From Clostridia bacterium (GTDB lineage: Bacteria; Bacillota; Clostridia; Christensenellales; Aristaeellaceae): a DNA stretch of 43,336 bases. Both the position numbers and the translations under genes were made by a program. Location: positions 1-43,336 of the forward strand of contig JAUMVG010000026.1 of assembly GCA_030530315.1 (NCBI GenBank). Reading direction: 5' to 3'. Shown piece by piece: positions 8,346 to 15,581 of the stretch. A model generated the notes under the pieces. The model saw only the letters and a list, made by a program, of their open reading frames with translations, made no database searches and was not told the origin of the DNA. Each line of letters starts with the position of its first letter. The stretch's first letter is position 1.

Positions 8346-9575
8346 TTATCCCTTTGGCTCAATGGTCCTGATATCCGCTTCCAGCGCGCCGTCGGCAAAG
8401 CAGACGCGCACCGGGGCACCTTGTTCGATTTCCGCGATGCCGCCGACGATACCGCCCCTCTGGCGCACGACGGCATAGCCCCTGTCCAGCACGGCGACGG
8501 GATTCATGGCCCGCAGCGCGGCGTCCAGGGCCTCCAATCGGTGCCTCCGAGCGGCGACCTGCTCCGGCAGAACGGCCCTCAGTTTTTCGTCGATGCACGC
8601 GATCGCCTCGCGACGCGGCGCAATCAGCGTCTGAGAGGGATGCCTGAATGCCTCGCTGTTCAGGAGCCGCTCCAGCTGGAGTCGCCTGATGTGCTGGCCG
8701 TGGCTGAGGGCCGCCGCGACGCGCCTGACGCGGCTGTCGAGGGCTTCCTTCAGCGTCGAAAGCTCGGGAACTGCCAGCTCGGCTGCCGCCGAGGGCGTTG
8801 GAGCCCGCATATCCGCAACGAAATCCGAGATGGTAAAATCGATCTCATGTCCGACGCAGCTGATCACGGGAATCCGCGATGCCGCGATGGCCCGGGCCAC
8901 GATCTCCTCGTTGAAGGCCCATAGATCTTCGATGGATCCGCCGCCGCGCCCCACCAGCAGCACGTCGCAGGTTCCGTCGCGGTTGATGCGCTCGATGGCG
9001 CGGACGATGTCGGCGGCCGCGGAAGCGCCCTGAACTGCGCAGGGCGAAATAAGTATGCCGATGTTCGGGTTGCGCCTGCGGGCCACGTGGATGATGTCCC
9101 GAATGGCCGCGCCGGTCTGGGAGGTCACCACGCCGATCCTGCGGGGCATGGTCGGGATCTCCCGCTTGCGTGCCGGATCGAAAAGGCCCTCCGCCAACAG
9201 CTTCTGCTTAAGCCTTTCAAAGCGAACGTAGAGGTCCCCCTGCCCCGCCTGGCGCATGGCGTTGACGTAGAGCTGAAAGGTGCCGTCCCTGGGAAAGATC
9301 GACGCTGACGCACGGACGGTCACCCGCATACCGTCGGAGGGCTGGAAGTCCAGCCCCATGGCCTGCTGGCGGAACATGACGCACTGCACGCGGGCATTTT
9401 CATCCTTCAGCGTGAAATACCTGTGGCCGCTGTAGTGGTGCTTGTAGCCGGAGATCTCCCCCGTCACCTCAAGGCCGCGCAGGAGCGGGTCCTGGGCCAG
9501 CAGCTTGCGGGCGTACTCGTTCAGCTCCGACACGGTCAGCGCGTTGGAGAGATCCATTTCCCTGCCGAAGTACAC
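8346..9575 (-). CDS. xseA: Exodeoxyribonuclease VII large subunit
   Basis: Exonuclease VII degrades single-stranded DNA from both ends. The N-terminal OB-fold (about residues 1-100, GEISGYKHHYSGHRYFTLKD) is followed by the catalytic domain containing TSQTGAAIRDI, the GRGGGSIEDLWAFNEE motif and CVGHEIDFTISDFVADMRAPTPS, then a coiled-coil region. A frame opens at GTG 9599 inside nusB, but a GGAGG (9585-9589) lies 9 nt before GTG 9575. That start is chosen and gives 410 residues. It begins 4 bp after the nusB stop, with its ribosome site inside nusB. folD, often found between nusB and xseA, is absent. Confidence 0.95.
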   Translation of the reverse strand: MYFGREMDLSNALTVSELNEYARKLLAQDPLLRGLEVTGEISGYKHHYSGHRYFTLKDENARVQCVMFRQQAMGLDFQPSDGMRVTVRASASIFPRDGTFQLYVNAMRQAGQGDLYVRFERLKQKLLAEGLFDPARKREIPTMPRRIGVVTSQTGAAIRDIIHVARRRNPNIGILISPCAVQGASAAADIVRAIERINRDGTCDVLLVGRGGGSIEDLWAFNEEIVARAIAASRIPVISCVGHEIDFTISDFVADMRAPTPSAAAELAVPELSTLKEALDSRVRRVAAALSHGQHIRRLQLERLLNSEAFRHPSQTLIAPRREAIACIDEKLRAVLPEQVAARRHRLEALDAALRAMNPVAVLDRGYAVVRQRGGIVGGIAEIEQGAPVRVCFADGALEADIRTIEPKG

Positions 9576-9579
9576 GGTG

Positions 9580-9981
9580 TTACGCCTCCGCTGTGCCACG
9601 GACCAGGTTGCCGAGAATGCCGTTAATGAAGGCGCCGGCCTTGTCGGTGGAGTATTGATTGGCCAGCTCCACCGCCTCGTTGATGACCACGCTGGCGGGC
9701 GTCTTTTTCAGGGAAAGCTCATAGGCGGCCAGCCGCAGGATCGCCAGATCGACGCGGGTCAGGCGTTCCACCGTCCAATCCCGCAGATACTTTGCAAGCG
9801 TCGCGTCGATCTCCTCCGCGTGTTCCCGCACGCCGTCCACCAGGGCGTTCATAAAGTCGGCTTCACGCTCGTCCGGTTTGATCTCCAGCAGGTTCAGGCG
9901 GGTCTCCTCTCCGCCGTCGCCACCCATTTCCCACTCATAGATGAGCTTCATCGCTTGCGCGCGGGCCGTACTTCTGTCCAT
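9580..9981 (-). CDS. nusB: Transcription antitermination factor NusB
   Basis: A small helical RNA-binding protein that joins the rRNA antitermination complex with NusE/S10. The N-terminus MDRSTARAQAMKLIYEWEM and the C-terminal KTPASVVINEAVELANQYSTDKAGAFINGILG region are typical (positions 9580-9760 for the latter). Length is 133 residues from ATG 9981. An upstream in-frame ATG at 9993 is possible. Neither has a strong ribosome site, and the shorter form matches the family start better. Confidence 0.94.
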   Translation of the reverse strand: MDRSTARAQAMKLIYEWEMGGDGGEETRLNLLEIKPDEREADFMNALVDGVREHAEEIDATLAKYLRDWTVERLTRVDLAILRLAAYELSLKKTPASVVINEAVELANQYSTDKAGAFINGILGNLVRGTAEA

Positions 9982-10043
9982 ACTATCTACCATCTTTCAT
10001 TCGATTTCATTTGAAGCCGTCTCTGTCACTGACGCGAACGCAA

Positions 10044-10104
10044 CTATTGCGGTGGCACATTGCCGTGCCGCCGCAATAGGCCGTCAATGGCGCGTCTTTG
10101 CGCC
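10044..10104 (-). other. Two hairpins between amaP and nusB
   Basis: A 15-bp inverted repeat with one G-U-type pair (10044-10058 with 10065-10079, 6-nt loop) lies beside a 5-bp hairpin (10089-10093 with 10100-10104) in the gap between amaP and nusB. No U-tract follows on either strand, so this looks like an intercistronic RNA structure (processing or stability element) rather than an ordinary terminator. The 142-bp gap holds nothing else visible. Confidence 0.55.
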
Positions 10105-10123
10105 GTGTTCAAATTGACCGGGA

Positions 10124-11158
10124 TCATTTGCCCGGAAGCTCTTCCTCATCTCCGACCGTCGCCGGGCCTTCGGAATCCTCCATGGCCTCCTTGGCCTTCA
10201 ACGCGGCCAGGTCCTTGGCGAACTCAGACACATAGGGCTTGTCGAAGTCGTAGGGTTCCGGTTCCGCCGGCGTCTCAACCGCCGGCTGCTCCGCTTCGGG
10301 AGCTCTGAATACGGGCATCTCCGGCTCGGCAGGCGTTTCTTCCGCGACAGGTTTTTCCTCCACGGGAGCGGGTTCAGACTCTGGTTCAGCCTTATTGCCG
10401 CCATAATAAACCGACTCCGGTTTATTATCCACCACCTTGCTCCAGGGCGCGGTCAGGGGCTGGCGAACGGGCTCGGGTTCCGGCCTGGGCTCCGGCTCAG
10501 GCGCCTTCTCGGGCGTCAGGTACGAGATCTGATCCACGACGTGCCCGTCGGCCTTCTCTGGGGCCTTGTCCGACTTGCTGCGAATCTTGTCCTTGCGCTT
10601 GCGCCTGGACGCGTCGCTTTCGTTGCTCACGGCATTGATGCTGATGAGCACCGAACGCACCGCCACGCCGCAATTGGTCTCCACGAACTGACGGATGGCC
10701 CGCTGCATGTTCATCGTGATGGTGGGCACGTGGCTGCCGTTCTGGATGGTCGCCCGGACCTTGATGCCGATGGCATCGTCTTCGTTTTCAATGGCGATCT
10801 TCATGTCGTTGAGGCCGTCGATGTCATAGACCGCCTGGCGGACCATCTGCTCGATGGCGGAGATCGCGATGCGCACCCTGCCGGTATCGCTGGAATCCAC
10901 GGTGATGAACCCGCGTTCCGCGCGCTTTCTGCGCTTGAAGATCAGTATGATCTGGGCAATTGCCAGGATCGCGTAGACCGCGAGTATGGCTATGCCGATG
11001 ATCTGCATCTTCGTATCCCCGAGCGCGCCCTTCACCGAGTCATAGTAAGGCATGATCAGGTCCGGGGCGATCAGATAGACGGCGAACGCCGCGCAGATCA
11101 ACAGTGAGAACAGCCAGTGAAAGAACATCAGTATTCTCTTGCCAACATTCAGTTTCAT
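10124..11158 (-). CDS. amaP: Alkaline shock response membrane anchor protein (AmaP-like) with acidic tail
   Basis: AmaP proteins anchor Asp23 at the membrane. Two hydrophobic helices (about residues 5-28 and 48-72) flank a short loop, followed by KRRKRAERG. A small α/β domain (about 80-170, with RVRIAISAIEQMVRQAV and a repeated Asp23-like strand pattern) follows, then a ~170-residue Pro/Glu-rich low-complexity tail with many PEPE and APE repeats. Typical AmaP is ~180-200 residues, so the tail nearly doubles it. It follows asp23 directly. The start ATG 11158 is chosen over 11170 from weak ribosome-site evidence (GGGG). Membrane topology is predicted by eye. Confidence 0.8.
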   Translation of the reverse strand: MKLNVGKRILMFFHWLFSLLICAAFAVYLIAPDLIMPYYDSVKGALGDTKMQIIGIAILAVYAILAIAQIILIFKRRKRAERGFITVDSSDTGRVRIAISAIEQMVRQAVYDIDGLNDMKIAIENEDDAIGIKVRATIQNGSHVPTITMNMQRAIRQFVETNCGVAVRSVLISINAVSNESDASRRKRKDKIRSKSDKAPEKADGHVVDQISYLTPEKAPEPEPRPEPEPVRQPLTAPWSKVVDNKPESVYYGGNKAEPESEPAPVEEKPVAEETPAEPEMPVFRAPEAEQPAVETPAEPEPYDFDKPYVSEFAKDLAALKAKEAMEDSEGPATVGDEEELPGK

Positions 11159-11225
11159 AACAATCCCCATTTCCGCTGTGAGTGAATAGCTGTCGCTTGC
11201 TTGCGCCCAACGCAGTCAGCGCTGA

Positions 11226-11987
11226 TTATTCCGCGTCAGCTTCCTCTTTCTTCACAACTTCTTCCGTCTCTTCCGCGTCTTCCGCATCGGAATGCTCGAT
11301 TTCGGGCTCAGCCTCCTCGATCACGTCCTCTTCATCGTCTGCATCGATGCCGACTTCGGTCTCTTCTTCGTCTTCAATGTCGTACTCGTCCTCGAGTTCG
11401 TCGTCGAAGTCCTCGTCCTCGTCGTCCAGCTCATCTTCCTCGGGAAGCTCATTCTCATCTACCGGTTCCTCGACGGAATCTTCCGCGGGCTCCTCGGCCT
11501 TCGGTGCTTCCTCGGTCTTCTCCTCGGCGGCCTTTTCGGCGGCGGCTTCTTCGGTCTTTTCCAGCAGCTTGCGGTGCTGCTCGTCCAGTTCGGCGTTGGC
11601 GCGCTGCTCGCGCTCAAAGCTGATGCCCGTCACATGCACGTCCACAGACTTCACGTCCAGGCCGCTCATGGTCTCAATGGCCTTCTTCACGTTCTCCTGG
11701 ATATTGCGGGCAACATCCGGCACGGGAGAACCGTACTCCACGGTGATGGTGATGTCTGCGGAGACCATGTTGTCCTCGAGATCTATGCGAACGCCCTTGG
11801 TCAAATTGCGGTTGCTCTTGCGGGAGAACATGTCAGCCAATCCGGAGGAAGGCGAAATCATGCTGGCAACGCCGTCTACTTCGGTCGCCGCCAATCCGGC
11901 GATGGTTGCAACAACTTCAGTGGCAAAGGAAACCGTACCATTGGGGTTTTCGTTCAGCTTCACATCGGAAGGATTCTTTTCGCTCAT
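11226..11987 (-). CDS. asp23: Asp23/Gls24 family envelope stress protein with long acidic tail
   Basis: The N-terminal ~125 residues form an Asp23 domain (VSFATEVVATIAGLAATEVDGV, later VKSVDVHVTGISFE). Residues 125-145 are helical and charged, and 146-253 are almost entirely Glu, Asp and Ala, including a run of more than 20 acidic residues in about 30. Asp23 forms a layer under the membrane through AmaP. An AGGAGG (11996-12001) at 8-nt spacing and a TATAAT promoter lie just upstream. The domain is recognised with confidence; the acidic tail is unusual and predicted to be disordered. Confidence 0.86.
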   Translation of the reverse strand: MSEKNPSDVKLNENPNGTVSFATEVVATIAGLAATEVDGVASMISPSSGLADMFSRKSNRNLTKGVRIDLEDNMVSADITITVEYGSPVPDVARNIQENVKKAIETMSGLDVKSVDVHVTGISFEREQRANAELDEQHRKLLEKTEEAAAEKAAEEKTEEAPKAEEPAEDSVEEPVDENELPEEDELDDEDEDFDDELEDEYDIEDEEETEVGIDADDEEDVIEEAEPEIEHSDAEDAEETEEVVKKEEADAE

Positions 11988-12013
11988 GTTGCATACCTCC
12001 TTATACAGAATCT

Positions 12014-12042
12014 ATTATAGCAGAAAACATGCGAATGCGCAA
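12014..12042 (-). promoter_or_regulatory. SigA-type promoter of asp23
   Basis: On the minus strand TATAAT (12019-12014) is preceded by TTGCGC (12042-12037) at exactly 17 nt. It lies between the spoIIIAH stop and the asp23 ribosome site. It would let the housekeeping genes downstream be expressed in growing cells independently of the sporulation operon upstream. Confidence 0.7.
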
Positions 12043-12054
12043 ACCCTTTTACGC

Positions 12055-12546
12055 TTATTTTATAGGAATGATTTTCACATTTCCGCCTGTGACCCCTGTC
12101 TCCCGCAAAATGAGCTCCAAAATCACGGCGGATTCCTGCTGCGTCAGCGTTTCCCGACGCACGATCGCGTTCACAGAGCCTCCGTTGACGCTGATCAGCG
12201 CGTCTTCAAAGCCCCTGCTTTGCAGGATTCCCTCGAGGATGCACTCCTTCGAGGCCGCATCCAATAGTGCCAACAGCCGCTGCTGAGCCTGGCTTCGCGT
12301 CTCTTCGGAGGTGTTTTCGTCGTGTATGATGTCATTCAGCTCAGCCTCCTCCTTGGCGCGCAGCTGTTCCCGCTCCGTTCGGAATCGGGTCAGCGCGTCT
12401 GCGGGCGGCATCGCCTCCGCACTGGCCGGGGCTGCCTGGACCCGAGTATCCTCCCGCAAAACCAGGTTCGCCGTCACAAGGCTGTCGGCTGCCAGCAGAA
12501 CCATCACGGCGGCAACCAACGCCGCGCGCCTCATGCCCTTCTCCAT
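12055..12546 (-). CDS. spoIIIAH: Stage III sporulation protein AH
   Basis: SpoIIIAH is the mother-cell partner of forespore SpoIIQ in the channel joining the two cells. One N-terminal membrane helix (about residues 7-27) is followed by a helical linker with TRFRTEREQLRAKEEAELNDII, and a ring-building-type C-terminal domain (QQRLLALLDAASKECILEGIL through GGNVKIIPIK). The start at ATG 12546 uses AGGGAG; the frame opens at 12576. At 163 residues it is shorter than the ~218 of B. subtilis. Last gene of the operon. Confidence 0.9.
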   Translation of the reverse strand: MEKGMRRAALVAAVMVLLAADSLVTANLVLREDTRVQAAPASAEAMPPADALTRFRTEREQLRAKEEAELNDIIHDENTSEETRSQAQQRLLALLDAASKECILEGILQSRGFEDALISVNGGSVNAIVRRETLTQQESAVILELILRETGVTGGNVKIIPIK

Positions 12547-12589
12547 GCCGGTACGCTCCCTTCCGCACATGCGCACTCAAGTTGTCACT

Positions 12590-12955
12590 TCATTCCGGCG
12601 CCACCCATCCACCGATGATCTCCATCTGCTCGAGGTCGATCCCCAACAGAGTCGTCACGGCAGCCTGTATATCCAGGCGAGCAGAAACCGGGATCGGTCG
12701 GTTTGACGCGATCACCGCTCCGATGATCTCGCCAGACTCGTCTTCACTGACCATCACGTCCAGGTTTTCCACCCCGGCTATCCCCGACAGAAGGCGCTCC
12801 AGGCGCAGTTCGAGCTCCGTCCTTTGCCCGCCGCTGCCGCCGGGCTCCGCCCCTCGGTTGAGCAGCACCAGAGCCAGCGCGGCGAGTATCGCCATCGCGG
12901 CAAACAGCTCGACTCGGCGCATGCCCCGCAGCCTTTCCAATAGCGTGTTGATCAT
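12590..12955 (-). CDS. spoIIIAG: Stage III sporulation protein AG (compact form)
   Basis: A 121-residue protein with one membrane helix (about 16-34) and a C-terminal domain (about 48-118) whose helix-strand-strand-helix-strand order fits a single ring-building motif: ELRLERLLSGIAGVENLDVMV, then GEIIGAVIAS, a helix ending TTLLG, and a last strand. B. subtilis SpoIIIAG is ~229 residues and carries a β-rich insertion that forms the large ring; there is no room for it here. The ATG at 12955 has AAGGGA at 9 nt, while the ATG at 12964 lies too close to it. SpoIIIAG forms the mother-cell ring of the A-Q complex. Confidence 0.85.
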   Translation of the reverse strand: MINTLLERLRGMRRVELFAAMAILAALALVLLNRGAEPGGSGGQRTELELRLERLLSGIAGVENLDVMVSEDESGEIIGAVIASNRPIPVSARLDIQAAVTTLLGIDLEQMEIIGGWVAPE

Positions 12956-13027
12956 CGCGTCCATTCCCTTTGAAACGCTGTTTTATGGATTGCCCGAGGA
13001 ATACGAAGCGCCACCGACGGCTGGGCC

Positions 13028-13207
13028 TCACAGTGCGGCGAGCAGCCCGGCCGTGAGTCGAACGGCGCACAGGGTCACCGATACGCCGCAGAGCATCCGA
13101 AAGGAAAGCCCTGTGCCTTCCTCCTCCACCAGCACATCCAGCACCGCGGAAAGCGCGCAGGCGGCAAACAAGCACTGTGCCGCGGTTTTCAGCTGCGTCG
13201 AGAGCAT
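13028..13207 (-). CDS. spoIIIAF: Stage III sporulation protein AF, truncated to its membrane hairpin
   Basis: Found by translating the gap between spoIIIAE and spoIIIAG. The 59-residue product starts MLSTQLKTAAQ and has two hydrophobic segments (about residues 8-27 and 36-58) joined by VEEEGTGLS. The pattern, including Asp near the end of the first helix (SAVLDVL), matches the N-terminal hairpin of SpoIIIAF (FAIVIDMLL in B. subtilis). B. subtilis SpoIIIAF is ~206 residues; the whole soluble domain is missing here, with a TGA at 13028-13030. A G-rich ribosome site (GGGGGG, 13213-13218) precedes the ATG. Assignment rests on position and helix pattern rather than strong sequence identity. Confidence 0.65.
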   Translation of the reverse strand: MLSTQLKTAAQCLFAACALSAVLDVLVEEEGTGLSFRMLCGVSVTLCAVRLTAGLLAAL

Positions 13208-13324
13208 GATGTCCCCCCATTCGTCAGCGCCGTGCCCTATCGCCCATCTGCGACCTGTTTTGCCCCGTGTGCTTCGACGGGAACGCCTATGGATGATAAC
13301 CGCCAGGCAGCCGCTTGTCCTCCT
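13208..13324 (-). other. Unassigned gap between spoIIIAE and spoIIIAF
   Basis: A perfect AGGAGG (13319-13324) overlaps the spoIIIAE stop, but no ATG, GTG or TTG lies at a usable distance in any of the three frames. The frame upstream of spoIIIAF is open through this gap without a start codon and is Arg-rich in translation. It is either a leader before spoIIIAF or the remains of a longer N-terminus. Confidence 0.4.
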
Positions 13325-14428
13325 TCAACACAAGGCACCGGCTGCCGCGAAGCACGCGCCAGTCAGCAGAAGCGCCAATGCCGCGCCGCCGATGCCGATC
13401 GCCAGGAGCATCTCCATCAGATCCCCAAAGTGGGACAGCATCTCTGAGAGCCCTCGTTCAGACACCGGCTCAAGCACGGCCGCAGCCAGCTTGACAGAAA
13501 TGGCTTTGATCAGGAGCCCGAGCAGCGGACCGCCGCAGCCCATGAGGAGTACCAGCGCGCCGGTCATGCCGATAGCGCCTCGGATTGCCCCAAAGCCCGC
13601 CGTCAATGACGCCGCGGACTCCGACAGGCTCCCGCCGATAATGGGCACCAGGCCGGTCAGGGCCTGTCGCGCGGCGCGGTTCACGGTGGTCTCCTGAGCC
13701 GACGCCAGCAAGCCCTCCAGCGACATCAGCCCTGTGAATCCGGCGAGCAGGGCTCCGGTTCCCCAGACGACGCAGCGCTTGAACCACTCGAACAGCCGGC
13801 TCAGCCGAAAGCGATCCGAAAGGTCGCCCGACGCGGCCACAACCGCGGCAAGGGCACACATCGGCAGTCCGCAGTCCCGCAGCAGCCCTTCCACCCAGTC
13901 CACGCAGACGGCGCTCGCGGGCGCGAGCATCGCTTCCGCCGGAGAGCCTCCCAAGGCCAACAGCGACGAAAGGACCGGGGCCGCGGCCCTCACAAAGCCC
14001 AAGGCGCGTTCAAGCGCCCGATCCGCGCTCTGGGCAGCCAGCGCGTATCTTTCGATCAGCGCCATGGCGCAGGCGGCACGGCATACCAGTTCAGCCGCGC
14101 GGCTCCAGTTCTTCCTTCGCCCGGGAAAGGCGCGCAGCGCAAGGCATGCCAATGCCGGCAGCGCAACGGTCCTTAAGAGATCCGTGAATTCCGACCGCAA
14201 CCCCCGGGCAAGCCTGCCGGCGATTTGTTTGCCGTGAACTCTGTCCAGGGTCAATTCTCCCCGGAGGATGCGCTCTAACAGCGCTTTTGCATCGCCGACT
14301 CCGGTCTGTTTTGCGTATTCTTCAAGCGCAGAGAGGTCCAGTCCAGCAATTCCGTCCTCATGATTTGATTCACCCAGGGCAGGCGTGACCACGAGCAATG
14401 CCGCCAGGCACAGCGCAAACAGCTTCAT
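13325..14428 (-). CDS. spoIIIAE: Stage III sporulation protein AE
   Basis: A 367-residue polytopic membrane protein of the SpoIIIA channel with a cleavable-type signal segment (KLFALCLAALLVVTPALGE, residues 2-20), an extracytoplasmic region (~20-85) and about seven hydrophobic helices to the end. Family segments include TVNRAARQALTGLVPIIGGSL and the GAIGMTGALVLL stretch. The ATG at 14428 overlaps the spoIIIAD stop (ATGA), so it is chosen over the longer frame from 14479. Length compares with ~399 in B. subtilis. Confidence 0.92.
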   Translation of the reverse strand: MKLFALCLAALLVVTPALGESNHEDGIAGLDLSALEEYAKQTGVGDAKALLERILRGELTLDRVHGKQIAGRLARGLRSEFTDLLRTVALPALACLALRAFPGRRKNWSRAAELVCRAACAMALIERYALAAQSADRALERALGFVRAAAPVLSSLLALGGSPAEAMLAPASAVCVDWVEGLLRDCGLPMCALAAVVAASGDLSDRFRLSRLFEWFKRCVVWGTGALLAGFTGLMSLEGLLASAQETTVNRAARQALTGLVPIIGGSLSESAASLTAGFGAIRGAIGMTGALVLLMGCGGPLLGLLIKAISVKLAAAVLEPVSERGLSEMLSHFGDLMEMLLAIGIGGAALALLLTGACFAAAGALC

Positions 14429-14841
14429 GCCAGCAGCACGTCCGCCGCCCGCGCGAGTTCGGTCAACATCGGAAGGCATAGGCTGAGCATGGCCACCCTG
14501 CCCGCCAGCGTGATCCTCCCCGCCATGGCGCTCTCGCCGGCATCCGCGCAGAGCTGGGCTCCCAGCTCCGCGGTCACGGCGATTCCCACGCCCCGCAGCG
14601 CCGCGAGGGAGATGTCCCCGCCCTGCTCAAACAGGCGCGTCGTCTCCCCAAACCACGCGCTCACATTTCCCGCCTCTGCGCTGAGCATGGCCAGGGCAGC
14701 GATCCCGGCGGCAAGCGACACCCCGGTGGCGATCTCCGGCCGCTGGGGACGCAGCGCCGAACAGATCAGCGCAACGGCGACGCACAGGGCGCAGACGCGA
14801 ATGAACACCTTCTCCTTCCCCCTTCGGGTTGTATTGCTCAT
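14425..14841 (-). CDS. spoIIIAD: Stage III sporulation protein AD
   Basis: A small membrane protein (138 residues, about four hydrophobic segments) with the AEAGNVSAWFGETTRLFEQGG loop and a Glu in the third helix region, as in SpoIIIAD. An internal GTG at 14808 with AAGGAG/GGGGGA upstream would give a 127-residue form that aligns better with the B. subtilis N-terminus. The ATG start at 14841 has a weak ribosome site. Overlaps spoIIIAE by 4 bp. Confidence 0.9.
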   Translation of the reverse strand: MSNTTRRGKEKVFIRVCALCVAVALICSALRPQRPEIATGVSLAAGIAALAMLSAEAGNVSAWFGETTRLFEQGGDISLAALRGVGIAVTAELGAQLCADAGESAMAGRITLAGRVAMLSLCLPMLTELARAADVLLA

Positions 14842-14871
14842 CAGGCTTTGTCCGTCCCTTGCAAGCAGCCC

Positions 14872-15066
14872 TCAAAGCGAAAACAGGCTCCTGACGCTGC
14901 TGAAAAAGTCGGAGATCATGTTGACGACCATCATCAGGACCACCACAAGGCCTGAAAGCGTCGCCAGCATGGCGATGTCATCCCTCCCCGCACGGGTCAG
15001 CAGCTGGGCGATCACCGTGATGATCACCCCGATTCCCGCGATCCTGAACACGAAATCAACGCCCAT
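14872..15066 (-). CDS. spoIIIAC: Stage III sporulation protein AC
   Basis: A 64-residue protein with two membrane helices (MGVDFVFRIAGIGVI at the start, LSGLVVVLMMVVNMISDFF near the end) joined by the TRAGRDDIAML loop, typical of SpoIIIAC. GAGG from the end of spoIIIAB lies 6 nt before the ATG at 15066; the frame itself opens at a TTG at 15078. SpoIIIAC and AD resemble each other and are structural parts of the channel. Confidence 0.92.
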   Translation of the reverse strand: MGVDFVFRIAGIGVIITVIAQLLTRAGRDDIAMLATLSGLVVVLMMVVNMISDFFSSVRSLFSL

Positions 15067-15074
15067 TTTGCACC

Positions 15075-15581
15075 TCAAACGACGATCAGCGCCAGCATCA
15101 ACCCGATCAGAACGCCCAGCTTCAGGTACAGCCGATCCGCCTCCGCGGCCGATCTCGCCGCCTTTTCCAACTGTGCCTCCAGTGTCTGCACAGTTCCCTC
15201 CAGCAGCAGGTTCTGCTCCGCCCGTCCGCTTTCACCGAGGTGTTCGAACAGCCGGTCCAGTATCGCCCGGTCTGACTCCGCCAGCACATCTGTGGAAGCA
15301 TCCTTCCTCGAATGTGCTTTCGACACTTCCTTCCAGGCTTCAGAGGCGCTGACGCCCGGCCGCATGCGGCCGGAGACCGAACGCAGCAGTGGGCATTCCG
15401 AGCGTCTCAGCGCGTCCTGTATCGGTTCAAACATGCCCGTCATATGTATCTTCAGTACCTTCAAGCCCTCCGTCAATTCGCGGAGCGCCGACGCGCGCCG
15501 GCGGTATGTCAGGGCCAGCGAGTGCCCGCAGAGCGCGCCGCACAGGACGACGCACAGGGCCAGCGCTATGCGGACCTGCAT
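15075..15581 (-). CDS. spoIIIAB: Stage III sporulation protein AB
   Basis: A 168-residue protein resembling GspF-type secretion platform proteins. An N-terminal membrane helix (2-24) is followed by RRRASALRELTEGLKVLK, a central helical domain, and a C-terminal helix (LYLKLGVLIGLMLALIVV). It overlaps the spoIIIAA stop by 16 bp. Length matches B. subtilis (171). Confidence 0.93.
   Translation of the reverse strand: MQVRIALALCVVLCGALCGHSLALTYRRRASALRELTEGLKVLKIHMTGMFEPIQDALRRSECPLLRSVSGRMRPGVSASEAWKEVSKAHSRKDASTDVLAESDRAILDRLFEHLGESGRAEQNLLLEGTVQTLEAQLEKAARSAAEADRLYLKLGVLIGLMLALIVV

Noticed and set aside
11182-12267. Ser-rich plus-strand frame opposite asp23
   Set aside because: The poly-Ser stretches are the complement of the Glu/Asp codons in the Asp23 tail, not a real low-complexity protein.
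12582-13697. 371-codon plus-strand frame across spoIIIAG-AE
   Set aside because: Ser/Pro/Arg-rich shadow of the spoIIIA genes; the minus strand gives recognisable sporulation proteins.
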